Shown one piece after another: positions 6,255-14,062 of a DNA stretch of 40,097 nt (the stretch's first letter is position 1; each line of letters begins with the position of its first letter). The notes beneath the pieces are model-generated. The model had not been told where the DNA came from and ran no database searches. It saw only the letters and a program-made list of their open reading frames with translations. This DNA is from a virus. Position numbers and translations under genes: made by a program. The stretch lies in IMG/VR virus record IMGVR_UViG_3300026512_000032, positions 1 to 40,097 of that record; one strand, 5' to 3'.

Positions 6255-6740
6255 GTGAGTACTTCAAAAACATCAAAAACTATAAAAGCACAAAACAAAA
6301 AAGCAAGACATGAATATTTTCTTTCTAATGAAATAGAAGCAGGAATTTGTTTAGCAGGATTTGAAATTAAATCTGTACAAGATAAGAAAATTGATCTTAC
6401 AGGGTCGTATGTAAAAATTATAAACAACGAAGTTTTTTTATTAAATGCTAATATATCAGAATGTAATGCTAATAAATTCTTTGTGAATCACAAAATAGAA
6501 AATTATTCAGCAATAAAAGAAACATTTGAACTAGCAAAAAGACCTAAAAAATTACTTTTACACAAAAAACAAATTAAAAAATTCAGTAAAATGTTGGATC
6601 CTGGTTATACACTTATTGTTACAGAAGTGTATGCTAACGAACATAATAAGATAAAATGTACATTAGCATTAGCTAAAGGGAAAAACACTAGAGATAAGCG
6701 AAATACTATTAAAGAAAGGGATTTAGAAAGAGCAGGCTAA
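6255..6740 (+). CDS. smpB: SmpB, tmRNA-binding protein
   Basis: SmpB binds the tRNA-like part of tmRNA and places it in the empty A site of stalled ribosomes. At 161 residues the protein is of normal length. The family landmarks are in order: NKKARHEYFLSNEIEAGICL (14-33), the strand AGFEIKSVQDKK, VYANEHNKIKCTLALAKGK and the C-terminal basic tail KNTRDKRNTIKERD. The GTG start at 6255 follows AAAGGAAAA. The gene lies 54 nt after the tmRNA, so both partners travel together and may be matched to each other. Confidence 0.93.
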   Translation: MSTSKTSKTIKAQNKKARHEYFLSNEIEAGICLAGFEIKSVQDKKIDLTGSYVKIINNEVFLLNANISECNANKFFVNHKIENYSAIKETFELAKRPKKLLLHKKQIKKFSKMLDPGYTLIVTEVYANEHNKIKCTLALAKGKNTRDKRNTIKERDLERAG

Positions 6741-6793
6741 TTTAATGTTATATTAAGAATAATGTGTTGTAATAAACAAAATAAGGAAGAAAA

Positions 6794-7267
6794 ATGATAA
6801 TATCAGATAACTATGTATTAAGTAACGAAGTAGCAGAAGTAGGTGGAATAGCAATTGCTAATTTCTCAATGTTTAATAATTTATGCGAAACTCATAACAT
6901 TAAAGGTGCTATCGAAAAATATGGTAATTGTACTTTTTTAAATTCAAGATCTATTGATGTACCAAACAACTTCCGTAAAATTATGCAAAATAATAAAATG
7001 ACAGATCTTAAAAATTGTGTTCTTTTACCATATGTAACATCGTACTTACAAACATCAAAGAAAGATTTTATAAAAATTCCAGATGTTAAAAGAGTCTTTA
7101 AAGTAGCAGGAAAAGAGTTTGCAGAAGTATCACCTGAACTTGCAGACATTATGAAAAATAAAGTAGTTACAAATATTAATAAAGAAGATTACGAAGAATG
7201 TACAATAAATGGTGACATTGATGGTAGTATTAAATTGTCAAAAAATAATTACATGGTGTGGTATTAG
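6794..7267 (+). CDS. Hypothetical protein
   Basis: A 157-residue soluble protein with its own AAGGAAG ribosome site. It has a mixed alpha/beta look, several Cys residues and no membrane segment or known catalytic motif. It lies between smpB and a late-expressed tail gene. The function cannot be inferred. Confidence 0.45.
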   Translation: MIISDNYVLSNEVAEVGGIAIANFSMFNNLCETHNIKGAIEKYGNCTFLNSRSIDVPNNFRKIMQNNKMTDLKNCVLLPYVTSYLQTSKKDFIKIPDVKRVFKVAGKEFAEVSPELADIMKNKVVTNINKEDYEECTINGDIDGSIKLSKNNYMVWY

Positions 7268-7284
7268 TCTAATACATTTTAAAG

Positions 7285-7292
7285 TATAAATA
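7285..7292 (+). promoter_or_regulatory. Late promoter of the tail-tube-like gene
   Basis: TATAAATA placed 16 nt before the ATG at 7309, leaving a very short untranslated leader that contains AAAAGGA. Confidence 0.7.
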
Positions 7293-7308
7293 GTCTAAAA
7301 GGACTATT

Positions 7309-7806
7309 ATGAGTACTTTAAACAACATAAACACAAGAAACTATTCCCAAAAGACGAATTATATGTGTGGTACAGAATCTATGGATTTACTTCCATTTTA
7401 TGTTACTACACTAAATATTCCAGGAATAAACACAAATGTACAGGAAATATCAGGAAGAAGCGGTGCTCCTGTACAAATGACACCAGGTAATATGACATTC
7501 AATAGTCTTAGTTTAGAAGTTCTTTTAGACGAAGATTATAAAATATATCGTGATATTATAAAAAATATTAAAATTGATGTAGAAACAGGTACATTTGAAA
7601 GTGCATATTTTGATTTTTGGACATCATTTACAAACGATATGGGCAAAGTTGTTATGAAGATAGAGTATTATAACTGTTTGATTGAAAGTATTGGCGATTT
7701 ATCGCTTGCTACAAATGATGATACTACTGAACAAACTTTTGATTTATCGTTAAAATTTGACTATTTTAAGATAGTAGATAACGAAACTCCTATATTAAGA
7801 CATTAA
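7309..7806 (+). CDS. Tail-tube-like structural protein (gp19/gp54-type)
   Basis: A 165-residue protein. The block LPFYVTTLNIPGINTNVQEI, a central QMTPGNMTFNSLSLEVLLDE and the C-terminal TFDLSLKFDYFKI follow the pattern of T4 gp19 and gp54, where a beta-sandwich forms the tail tube or its initiator and the last strand reads like TFEVTLALDYW. Its length equals T4 gp19 (about 163). A late promoter drives it as a single gene. It could be the major tube protein or a paralogue, and no sheath gene is adjacent to decide this. Confidence 0.6.
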   Translation: MSTLNNINTRNYSQKTNYMCGTESMDLLPFYVTTLNIPGINTNVQEISGRSGAPVQMTPGNMTFNSLSLEVLLDEDYKIYRDIIKNIKIDVETGTFESAYFDFWTSFTNDMGKVVMKIEYYNCLIESIGDLSLATNDDTTEQTFDLSLKFDYFKIVDNETPILRH

Positions 7807-7857
7807 ATTTAAAAACAATTATACATCAAATACTTTAAATATTAAGTATAATTAATG

Positions 7858-7863
7858 TATAAT
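7858..7863 (+). promoter_or_regulatory. Sigma-70-like promoter of the gp55/gp33 pair
   Basis: TATAAT preceded by TG two bases upstream and by T-rich tracts including ACTTTAAATATTAAGT. It makes the late sigma gene itself dependent on an earlier promoter class. Confidence 0.55.
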
Positions 7864-7881
7864 AATATATAAAGGATATTA

Positions 7882-8724
7882 ATGAAACCAAAAAGAACTA
7901 AACATAATTATACTTCGGAATTAGAACTTAAATCATTACTAATTAGATCTAAGAATAAAAGATTGCAAAATAATCCGGAAGATAATCCGGAAAACTCAAA
8001 ACGAAATCGTATAATTAATAGAATGGTTAAAACTTATGTTAAATTAAACAATATGTCTTATCCAAAATTATCAGAAAAATTACAAAAAAGAAAACATCTT
8101 AAAAATAAAATGAAAAAACGAATTGTTACATTATCCGAACAAACATTTATTGATTATATTTCAAATGAAAGATTTGGTAATGTTATTTTATTAATGATTA
8201 AAAGTATTCTTACAAAACCTAACTTTTCTGGATACACTTATCAAACAGAATTTTATTCAGACGCTATTTCAAAAATATTGAAATATTTACATAACTTTGA
8301 CCACACACTTATATCTAAAATTTCAAATACTCATGTAAATTCATTTGCATATATATCGCAAATTATACATAATAGTATTATTTTTGTAATTAACAAAAAG
8401 AAAAAAGAGCAAGATAACATTAATAAACAAGTGTCTAATGAAATATTACAAAATAATTTATCTATTGCCGATCATAGAAAAGAGTTAAATAAAAGTACAA
8501 TATATGATGAAAATCCTAATTTTGGGTTTGAAGAAGTTAAAAAAGTCGAACATTTTATTAATGAAGATGATGATTTAATACCTAGTATTATTAAAATACT
8601 CAAAGATACTCCAGAAGATGTTAAACCTGTTATTCATTATCCTAGTACAAAAATTATTACAATGAACGAATATAATGAACTAAAACCATATCTTAAATCT
8701 GCTGATATAATAAGGGATAATTAA
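7882..8724 (+). CDS. 55: Late sigma factor, T4 gp55-like
   Basis: Phage sigma factor that directs host RNA polymerase to TATAAATA late promoters. The core at residues 113-185 matches gp55: NFSGYTYQTEFYSDAISKIL, LHNFD (137-141), HVNSFAYISQIIHNSIIFVI and a basic KKKKEQ, corresponding to sigma region 2. At 280 residues it is longer than T4 gp55 (185) owing to a basic N-terminal extension of about 80 residues. The many TATAAATA boxes in the window fit its presence. It overlaps the next gene by one base. Confidence 0.85.
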   Translation: MKPKRTKHNYTSELELKSLLIRSKNKRLQNNPEDNPENSKRNRIINRMVKTYVKLNNMSYPKLSEKLQKRKHLKNKMKKRIVTLSEQTFIDYISNERFGNVILLMIKSILTKPNFSGYTYQTEFYSDAISKILKYLHNFDHTLISKISNTHVNSFAYISQIIHNSIIFVINKKKKEQDNINKQVSNEILQNNLSIADHRKELNKSTIYDENPNFGFEEVKKVEHFINEDDDLIPSIIKILKDTPEDVKPVIHYPSTKIITMNEYNELKPYLKSADIIRDN

Positions 8725-8990
8725 TGTTAAATTACAAAGATGAATATTATGATGATTTTTCTAGTTTAAATACTGATAAAATTATGTCAGAATTGATAGA
8801 GTTTATTAACAACAAAGGTGATGGCAGTATAACAGAATATATACTTGATTTTTGTGAAACATACAATTACAGAATCGAAGAAATAGCATATTTGATAGCG
8901 GAAAATAAAACATTTAAAAATATACTTAAACAAGATTGTATTCATCACAGCATTTTTAGAACAGAAAATGCTAATATGGACGAATGGTAA
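8724..8990 (+). CDS. 33: Late transcription coactivator, gp33-like
   Basis: An 88-residue acidic protein with the helical pattern SITEYILDFCETYNYRIEEI then AYLIAENKTFKNIL, matching gp33-type coactivators of T4-like phages (YxDxIxxxCE...IExxAxLI). In T4, gp33 binds the RNA polymerase flap and the sliding clamp and works with gp55. The one-base overlap with the gp55 gene supports this, since the two act together. The C-terminus (FRTENANMDEW) is short and acidic/aromatic, suitable for clamp contact. Assigned from pattern and context. Confidence 0.65.
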   Translation: MLNYKDEYYDDFSSLNTDKIMSELIEFINNKGDGSITEYILDFCETYNYRIEEIAYLIAENKTFKNILKQDCIHHSIFRTENANMDEW

Positions 8991-8998
8991 TATAAATA
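8991..8998 (+). promoter_or_regulatory. Late promoter upstream of a CTS-type protein
   Basis: TATAAATA begins directly after the gp33 stop codon. The leader that follows (AACTAAAAGGATATACAAAT) is almost identical to the leader of the minus-strand gene ending at 14046. Confidence 0.7.
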
Positions 8999-9015
8999 AC
9001 TAAAAGGATATACAA

Positions 9016-9261
9016 ATGAACTTTAAAGAATATGTGACAGAAAAAGTAGATTACATAGAAATACTTATGGATAAAGTTGGAGTTGATAGTAAAATGGACC
9101 AAGCAATGTGGGATTGGTTTATGGATAATTTAGGTGATAGTGATATTTATGCTGGTGATGCAGTACCAGAAGATTACTTAGAAATTATGACAGACAAACA
9201 AGGTAAAGAACTTTATAATTTTCTTAATAAAAAGTTTAAGAAAACTCTTGATAAAAGTTAA
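9016..9261 (+). CDS. Small acidic protein with capsid-targeting-like N-terminus
   Basis: An 81-residue protein beginning MNFKEYVTE, which fits the T4-type capsid-targeting peptide with a VxE cleavage point at residue 9. The remainder is acidic and helical (DQAMWDWFMDNLGDSDIYAG, then a Lys-rich tail). It is expressed from its own late promoter. It is inferred to be packaged in the head and possibly delivered into the host; no enzyme motif is visible. Confidence 0.55.
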   Translation: MNFKEYVTEKVDYIEILMDKVGVDSKMDQAMWDWFMDNLGDSDIYAGDAVPEDYLEIMTDKQGKELYNFLNKKFKKTLDKS

Positions 9262-9286
9262 TAACATACAAAAAGTAATATTTAAT

Positions 9287-9829
9287 TTAATTAAATAACT
9301 CTATTTGATATTTTTTAAATAACTCAATTAAACTAACTGTTGGTTTACCACTTTTAGGATATTCAGGAAAAGGTTTCTTTTTCTGATTTTTCCTTTTTGG
9401 AATAAATTCCTCATTATTATACAACTTTTTCACTTTATTATAATTACTTTTTGACAGTTTTTTAGGTTTGTGTACCTCAGAAGGATGAATATACATATTA
9501 CCATCTTCATCTACATAAGCACCTCTTTCAAAATAATCAGCTGCATTTCTCAAAAAAGTTGGTAAATCAAAATCTTTCTGATAACTTAAAGCAGTTCTTT
9601 TTAAAGCATTTTCTAACTTACCTAAAACAGCATTAGTTCTAAAATCCAAAGCTTCACGAATTACACCTTTTGTTGGTGAGTATTCATCGTCATTTCTTTT
9701 ATGCGCATGATCTAATGCCATTTTTTCAAGAGGTATTTCTTTTCCAAGAACAGGACATTTTTTACCATTCTCTAACCATATTTTTTCTTTAAGCACACGA
9801 ATGTCTTTTTGTTTCATTTCTATATACAT
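9287..9829 (-). CDS. 49: Recombination endonuclease VII-like, gp49 type
   Basis: HNH-type (beta-beta-alpha metal) nuclease of the T4 gp49 family, which resolves branched DNA before packaging. The core is CPVLGKEIPLEKMALDHAHK (25-44) followed by GVIREALDFRTNAVLGKLEN (55-74), matching LDHDH...GxxRGLLCxxCNxxxG with most zinc-binding cysteines missing: only C25 is kept, so the zinc site looks lost or rebuilt. At 180 residues it is close to T4 gp49 (157). The C-terminal 60 residues are very basic. A minus-strand late box lies 20 nt upstream, and the gene faces the opposite way from its neighbours. Confidence 0.8.
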   Translation of the reverse strand: MYIEMKQKDIRVLKEKIWLENGKKCPVLGKEIPLEKMALDHAHKRNDDEYSPTKGVIREALDFRTNAVLGKLENALKRTALSYQKDFDLPTFLRNAADYFERGAYVDEDGNMYIHPSEVHKPKKLSKSNYNKVKKLYNNEEFIPKRKNQKKKPFPEYPKSGKPTVSLIELFKKYQIELFN

Positions 9830-9848
9830 TATTATCCTTTTTATACAT

Positions 9849-9856
9849 TATTTATA
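9849..9856 (-). promoter_or_regulatory. Late promoter of endonuclease VII
   Basis: The minus strand reads TATAAATA, followed by AAAAAGGA and the ATG at 9829. Confidence 0.65.
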
Positions 9857-9921
9857 GGTTTATTAAATAACTCTATATTCTTATATACTATTGGTTTTTA
9901 AGTTTATCTTTATGTATTATA

Positions 9922-9930
9922 TGTTATAAT
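9922..9930 (+). promoter_or_regulatory. Extended -10 promoter of the VWA operon
   Basis: TGTTATAAT with upstream TTTTTAAGTTTATCTTTATG, nearly identical to the promoter at 24814. Confidence 0.65.
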
Positions 9931-9952
9931 ATAATATATAAAGGATAAAAAA

Positions 9953-11284
9953 ATGGATATTAATTCAAAAGAATACAGAAAACCATTAGATGATTGTTTG
10001 GTTAATATGGCAACATCTAGTTATTATCAAAAGAACGCATTATTTTATTTTCATATACTTACTCAAATGAATATAGTAATGTCTCCTACTTTACCAGCAC
10101 CTTGTGGTGTTTCATTTACACACAATCATTTCAACTTATATGTAAATATGGAATTATTTAATGAATATAGTTTAGAGGAGCGTATTTTTATTTTAATACA
10201 CGAATGTTTACATTGTACTATGGGACACCTAGGCGAGGATGGTAGACTTTCTGGTCCAAATATTGATCACGAAAACGCTAATTATGCTGAAGATTGTTCT
10301 ATAAATCAGATGATTAATATGACAATACCGGAAAGTGCTATTGTACCAGATAATCTCCTAAAAGATAAAACAGTATATGTAAAACCAAATATGAACTCCG
10401 AGTTTTATTATAATTTACTTAAAGACAATGAAAAAGATGATTCTAATCAAAATGACAAATCGGATGACGGTGACGGCGATAGTCAAGGTAGTGGTAACCC
10501 TAATAAAAGTCAAGGTAGTGGTAACCCTAATAAAAGTCAAGGTAGTGGTAACCCTAATAAAAGTCAAGGTAAAAGAAAACCAATAGACACACATGACACA
10601 TGGGCAGAAAGCACAGGCGATAAAGATTTACAAAAAGATATAACAGCACAATTAATTGAAAAAGCTATAGAGGAAACCGTTAAAGATCGTGGTACATTAC
10701 CACAAAATATAGAACATATGATGAATATGTTCAAAAGAAAAGTACAAATTGATTGGAAAAAAGTACTTAGAAACATTGTTGGTAACAAAAGAGTAGGTAA
10801 AACACCAACAATTAGAAAACGCTCTAGACGATTTCAAAACCGTGCAGACATAAAAGGATACCAAAAAGACAGAATGTTTGAATTAGTTGTTTTTGTAGAT
10901 ATTTCAGGAAGTATGAATGATAGTGAAGTACTTCAAGGGTTAAACGAAATATCAAGTATTTGTAAAACATTTAATACTACAATGAAACTTATTCAAATAG
11001 ATACGGAAGTACATAAAGTAGAAGAGTTTTCAAAAAGAACTAAACTATTCGATAGAAGAGGTGCAGGTGGTACAATTATGGAAAAAGGTGCAGATTATCT
11101 GTTCAAATCGAAAATACAATATGACGCTATTATTTTTATCAGTGATATGTATGTAGAGGATATCAGACAATGGAAAAAACAACCAAAGTGTAAAGTAATG
11201 TGGTTAGCAACAAGTGATTGTATTCCGGAATGGAATGGATGGGGTAAACATAAAGTATATCCGATAAAAGTAAAAGAGGTATAA
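9953..11284 (+). CDS. Metallopeptidase-like protein with C-terminal VWA domain
   Basis: A 443-residue two-domain protein. The N-terminal domain has a zinc-peptidase-like site, LIHECLHCTMGHL (HECLH at 83-87), followed by NYAEDCSIN, as in the DUF2201 family. Residues 175-205 are a low-complexity hydrophilic linker with three exact copies of SQGSGNPNK. The C-terminal VWA-like domain begins around 310 with VVFVDISGSMNDSE, an intact MIDAS motif (DxSxS). Such proteins usually work with a MoxR-type AAA+ ATPase, and one lies 1.4 kb downstream in the same direction. The substrate is unknown: chaperone or remodelling activity on a protein complex is typical of MoxR-VWA pairs. Confidence 0.8.
   Translation: MDINSKEYRKPLDDCLVNMATSSYYQKNALFYFHILTQMNIVMSPTLPAPCGVSFTHNHFNLYVNMELFNEYSLEERIFILIHECLHCTMGHLGEDGRLSGPNIDHENANYAEDCSINQMINMTIPESAIVPDNLLKDKTVYVKPNMNSEFYYNLLKDNEKDDSNQNDKSDDGDGDSQGSGNPNKSQGSGNPNKSQGSGNPNKSQGKRKPIDTHDTWAESTGDKDLQKDITAQLIEKAIEETVKDRGTLPQNIEHMMNMFKRKVQIDWKKVLRNIVGNKRVGKTPTIRKRSRRFQNRADIKGYQKDRMFELVVFVDISGSMNDSEVLQGLNEISSICKTFNTTMKLIQIDTEVHKVEEFSKRTKLFDRRGAGGTIMEKGADYLFKSKIQYDAIIFISDMYVEDIRQWKKQPKCKVMWLATSDCIPEWNGWGKHKVYPIKVKEV
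10481..10571 (+). repeat. 27-bp tandem repeat in the VWA gene linker
   Basis: Three exact 27-bp units (10481-10507, 10508-10534, 10535-10561) plus a partial fourth. Each encodes SQGSGNPNK. The exact identity at the DNA level suggests recent expansion by slippage. The unit length keeps the reading frame. Confidence 0.95.
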
Positions 11285-11285
11285 T

Positions 11286-11567
11286 ATGAGTAAATGGGCT
11301 TATGTAAATTCATTAGGAATGTTTGAATTAGAAAAAAGAAATAATGAGTATTATATACCAAACACATATCAGGAAGTTAATGACTATTTTGATACTGAAG
11401 AAGAAGCAAAAATACATTATTATAACGAAACAATTAAAAAATATGACTCAGAAAAAAAAGAATTAGAAAAAAGAATTAGAAAATTAGAACAACTTCAAAC
11501 TGAAACAAAACAGTTTTTTAAAATAGACGAACTCAAAAAAAGTCATCCAGAACACTTTTTTGAGTAA
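11286..11567 (+). CDS. Coiled-coil hypothetical protein
   Basis: A 93-residue protein starting one base after the VWA gene stop. Residues 1-45 are mixed (MSKWAYVNSLGMFELEK; EEEAKIHYYNE), and residues 55-80 form a Lys/Glu coiled coil (SEKKELEKRIRKLEQLQTE). No function is known. Tight linkage suggests it is made with the VWA protein. Confidence 0.5.
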   Translation: MSKWAYVNSLGMFELEKRNNEYYIPNTYQEVNDYFDTEEEAKIHYYNETIKKYDSEKKELEKRIRKLEQLQTETKQFFKIDELKKSHPEHFFE

Positions 11568-11585
11568 TGACTAAAAGGATTAAAA

Positions 11586-11747
11586 ATGAACAAATTAGAG
11601 AAATTTAAAATAAACATTATCAGAAATTTTGAAAGATATGATGAAAAGATAGAACATTATAGAAATATTTTAAATATGACTAAATACAAACCCACATATA
11701 GAGATCTGGAGTACACAAATAAACGAAGAAAACAACAAGGAATATAA
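11586..11747 (+). CDS. Small basic hypothetical protein
   Basis: A 53-residue frame starting after AAAAGGATTAAA, with MNKLEKFKINIIRNFERYDE at the start and a very basic end (NKRRKQQGI). Its TAA overlaps the next ATG as TAATG, a layout seen several times in this window, which supports it as a real gene. No family is recognised. Confidence 0.5.
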   Translation: MNKLEKFKINIIRNFERYDEKIEHYRNILNMTKYKPTYRDLEYTNKRRKQQGI

Positions 11748-12592
11748 TGATACCATTTAGTAAATATTTTAAATCAGTATTAATTGAAATAAAAGATTTT
11801 AATTTCTTTGTTGCTGGTGGTAGTGTAAGTGCATTACACTATAATCTTAGAGTGGAACAAGATCTTGATATATTTTTTCGTACTGAAAAAGACTTTTTAA
11901 AACTTAAATCATATTTTGACGAACATTATTTCCTTGCTAATGAATCTGTACACGCATGTTCATATTATGATAATAAAAAGTTTGGCGAAGCTCAAGACAA
12001 AATTATTATACAGTTAGTAAAAACACAATTTGGTACACCCGAAAAAGTTATTTCTAATTTTGATATTAATAAAAGTATGATAGCCCTTGACATTAAAAAT
12101 AAGGATTTAATATATGACCCAAGATTTTGGGAACCTTTACATGCTTGTAATTATAATCACGACACACTTAAACGATTAGCAAAATATAGTGATAGGGTGA
12201 AAGAAACACCAGATTGGTATATGTTAATATCTAAATTTCTTGAAGATTTTGAAGTGAATAATTATTATACAGATAATAAACACAAATCAAAATTAATTCT
12301 TAAAACATTTCTTAAAAATTACCTTGCTACATCATATTCAAATGATGTAACATTAGAAATATCAAAAGCACTTCAAAAATTTATCATTAATACAGAGTGG
12401 GTAAAATTTCTAGAATGTGTGTTTATACCATATGATACTTCTACAGACATATACATTATCCAAGTATTGTATTACAAATACTTTACTTCGATAACAAGTG
12501 ATAATATGTTTAAGAATAATGAAATTAATAAAAGATTACAAATGTATGGTGCACAAATAAAGAAAAAGAACCCAGAATACTTGTTTTTTTAA
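11747..12592 (+). CDS. Nucleotidyltransferase-like protein
   Basis: A 281-residue protein. FFVAGGSVSALHYNLRVEQD (20-39) followed by LDIFF matches the Pol-beta-type nucleotidyltransferase signature GGS...DxD, as in tRNA nucleotidyltransferase and related phage proteins. The C-terminal 140 residues are helical and do not resemble the RNA-binding domains of CCA-adding enzymes, so the substrate is uncertain (a protein, an RNA end or a small molecule). It sits between the VWA and MoxR genes and overlaps the preceding small gene by one base. Confidence 0.65.
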   Translation: MIPFSKYFKSVLIEIKDFNFFVAGGSVSALHYNLRVEQDLDIFFRTEKDFLKLKSYFDEHYFLANESVHACSYYDNKKFGEAQDKIIIQLVKTQFGTPEKVISNFDINKSMIALDIKNKDLIYDPRFWEPLHACNYNHDTLKRLAKYSDRVKETPDWYMLISKFLEDFEVNNYYTDNKHKSKLILKTFLKNYLATSYSNDVTLEISKALQKFIINTEWVKFLECVFIPYDTSTDIYIIQVLYYKYFTSITSDNMFKNNEINKRLQMYGAQIKKKNPEYLFF

Positions 12593-12600
12593 GTATTTTT
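12576..12600 (+). terminator. Terminator at the end of the nucleotidyltransferase gene
   Basis: AATACTT pairs with AAGTATT around a T-rich loop and is followed by a run of T (12596-12600). It overlaps the last codons of the gene. Confidence 0.5.
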
Positions 12601-12633
12601 GGTTTGATTTAAGTGTACTTTTATATAATTTAG

Positions 12634-12641
12634 TGTATAAT
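12634..12641 (+). promoter_or_regulatory. Extended -10 promoter of the MoxR gene
   Basis: TGTATAAT with the upstream tract TTTAAGTGTACTTTTATATA, matching the recurring early-type pattern. Confidence 0.6.
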
Positions 12642-12666
12642 ATAATATATAAAAAGGATAAACAAA

Positions 12667-13788
12667 ATGAAAATTTCAGAAATAGAACCACTATTAACAG
12701 CTTGTCAAGCAGTAAACGATGCGTTATTATTAATCGGTGTTCATGGTATTGGTAAATCAGATGTGGTAGAAACATGGGCAAAGAAAAATGATGTACACTT
12801 AGAAATTTTATTTTTAAGTAACCAAGAAGTGGGCGACCTTGTAGGAATTCCACATAATGTTATTAAAGATGGCAAAACTATTGAAGAATGGTCTGTACCT
12901 AGTTGGTTGGATAGATTAAATACTGCTAGTGCAAATGGTAAAAGAACGGCATTATTTTTGGATGAAATATCGAGAGCACCAAGTGATGTTAAACAAGCAG
13001 CACTTCAATTAGTTCTTGCTAAAAAAATACACGAACATAAACTTCCTACATTAGATGGTACAGATACTTTGATTGTTGCAGCAGACAATCCTGATAATGG
13101 TCACTATCAAGTAGAACCAATGGACCCTGCTTTATTAAATAGGTTTTTAAATGTTACTGTTGATGTAGACCCAGAAGCGTGGTTAGATTGGGCGAGGGAT
13201 AACGGTATTAGTAAAATTGTTAGAGCGTTTATTGCAGATAACCCTAGTAAATTACACTTCATGCCAGAAGAAGGAGATAATGGGGATAACACCTCTGCAA
13301 CTCCTAGATCATGGGCTAAACTAGGTGCTTATGTAGATAATTTTAATAATATAAATTCTAATCTACATTATCCTATTATTAAAGGTAAAATTGGCAGTGC
13401 TATTGCTGCTCAATTTGTTTCATTTATTGAAAACTACGCATCTATTATTAGTGTGGAAGATGTTGAAAACTTAACAAGCAATCTTAAAAAGAAAACATCG
13501 AATATTGAGTTGATTGGTAATGGTGTTCGTGAGTTAATTCAAGATTCTGAAAGTATTCAATTACAAGAAATTACTATGGCTCTTATAAACAAATATATAG
13601 ATAAAGACGCTGAAGAAGCATACCCATTAATGGCAATGTTATATGCATTACACATCGAAATTCTTGTATCAGTGTTTAAAAAAATAGCAAAAGAATCACC
13701 TGCTAATTATAAAAAAATAGTAGATTTTGATACTAAAATAAATAACAAACAATTATTTATTAAAGCAGCAGAAGCAGTTGTTGTTTAG
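12667..13788 (+). CDS. MoxR-type AAA+ ATPase
   Basis: A 373-residue ATPase. The Walker A motif is GVHGIGKS (24-31) and Walker B is TALFLDEI (94-101), followed by SRAPSDVKQAALQLVL, as in MoxR enzymes. NPDNGHYQVEPMDPALLNRF carries the sensor and arginine-finger region. MoxR proteins act with VWA-domain partners to remodel protein complexes; the VWA/metallopeptidase gene upstream is the obvious partner. It has a separate promoter and ends at a strong bidirectional terminator. Confidence 0.88.
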   Translation: MKISEIEPLLTACQAVNDALLLIGVHGIGKSDVVETWAKKNDVHLEILFLSNQEVGDLVGIPHNVIKDGKTIEEWSVPSWLDRLNTASANGKRTALFLDEISRAPSDVKQAALQLVLAKKIHEHKLPTLDGTDTLIVAADNPDNGHYQVEPMDPALLNRFLNVTVDVDPEAWLDWARDNGISKIVRAFIADNPSKLHFMPEEGDNGDNTSATPRSWAKLGAYVDNFNNINSNLHYPIIKGKIGSAIAAQFVSFIENYASIISVEDVENLTSNLKKKTSNIELIGNGVRELIQDSESIQLQEITMALINKYIDKDAEEAYPLMAMLYALHIEILVSVFKKIAKESPANYKKIVDFDTKINNKQLFIKAAEAVVV

Positions 13789-13793
13789 AATAA

Positions 13794-13825
13794 CGATAAA
13801 GGTTTACTGTAAGTAACCTTTATCG
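13794..13825. terminator. Bidirectional terminator between convergent genes
   Basis: A perfect 11-bp stem, CGATAAAGGTT/AACCTTTATCG, with a 10-nt loop. It lies between the MoxR gene (plus) and the converging minus-strand gene, whose last codons it overlaps. Confidence 0.75.
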
Positions 13826-14046
13826 CCTGGTTTAAAATGTCCTTTATTGATATTTTTTTCCCAATATGCTTTCATTTTATCTCCAATAAGTTTACCAGAA
13901 AAATTAAATTTGTCATTATTTCTTTGTATTAATGACACAAATGTAGCATAACCACTATATTTATCCGCATTTTTTAATATTTGATTTAGCTCTTTGTCTG
14001 TTGGTATCTCTTTTTCTTTCTCATTAAGTAATTCTCTAAATGTCAT
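13804..14046 (-). CDS. Small protein with capsid-targeting-like N-terminus
   Basis: An 80-residue protein starting MTFRELLNE, which matches the capsid-targeting pattern with an LxE cleavage point at residue 9. The mature part is Lys/Asn-rich and soluble (KELNQILKNADKYSGYATFV, then a basic tail). Upstream on the minus strand the sequence TTTAAATA with AAAAGGATATACAAATG copies the leader of the gene at 9016, with one change in the late box. Inferred to be an internal head protein. Confidence 0.5.
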   Translation of the reverse strand: MTFRELLNEKEKEIPTDKELNQILKNADKYSGYATFVSLIQRNNDKFNFSGKLIGDKMKAYWEKNINKGHFKPGDKGYLQ

Positions 14047-14062
14047 TTGTATATCCTTTTAG

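Noticed and set aside
10481-10571. CRISPR or regulatory direct repeats
   Set aside because: The 27-bp units are contiguous without spacers, lie in frame inside a coding sequence and encode a hydrophilic linker.
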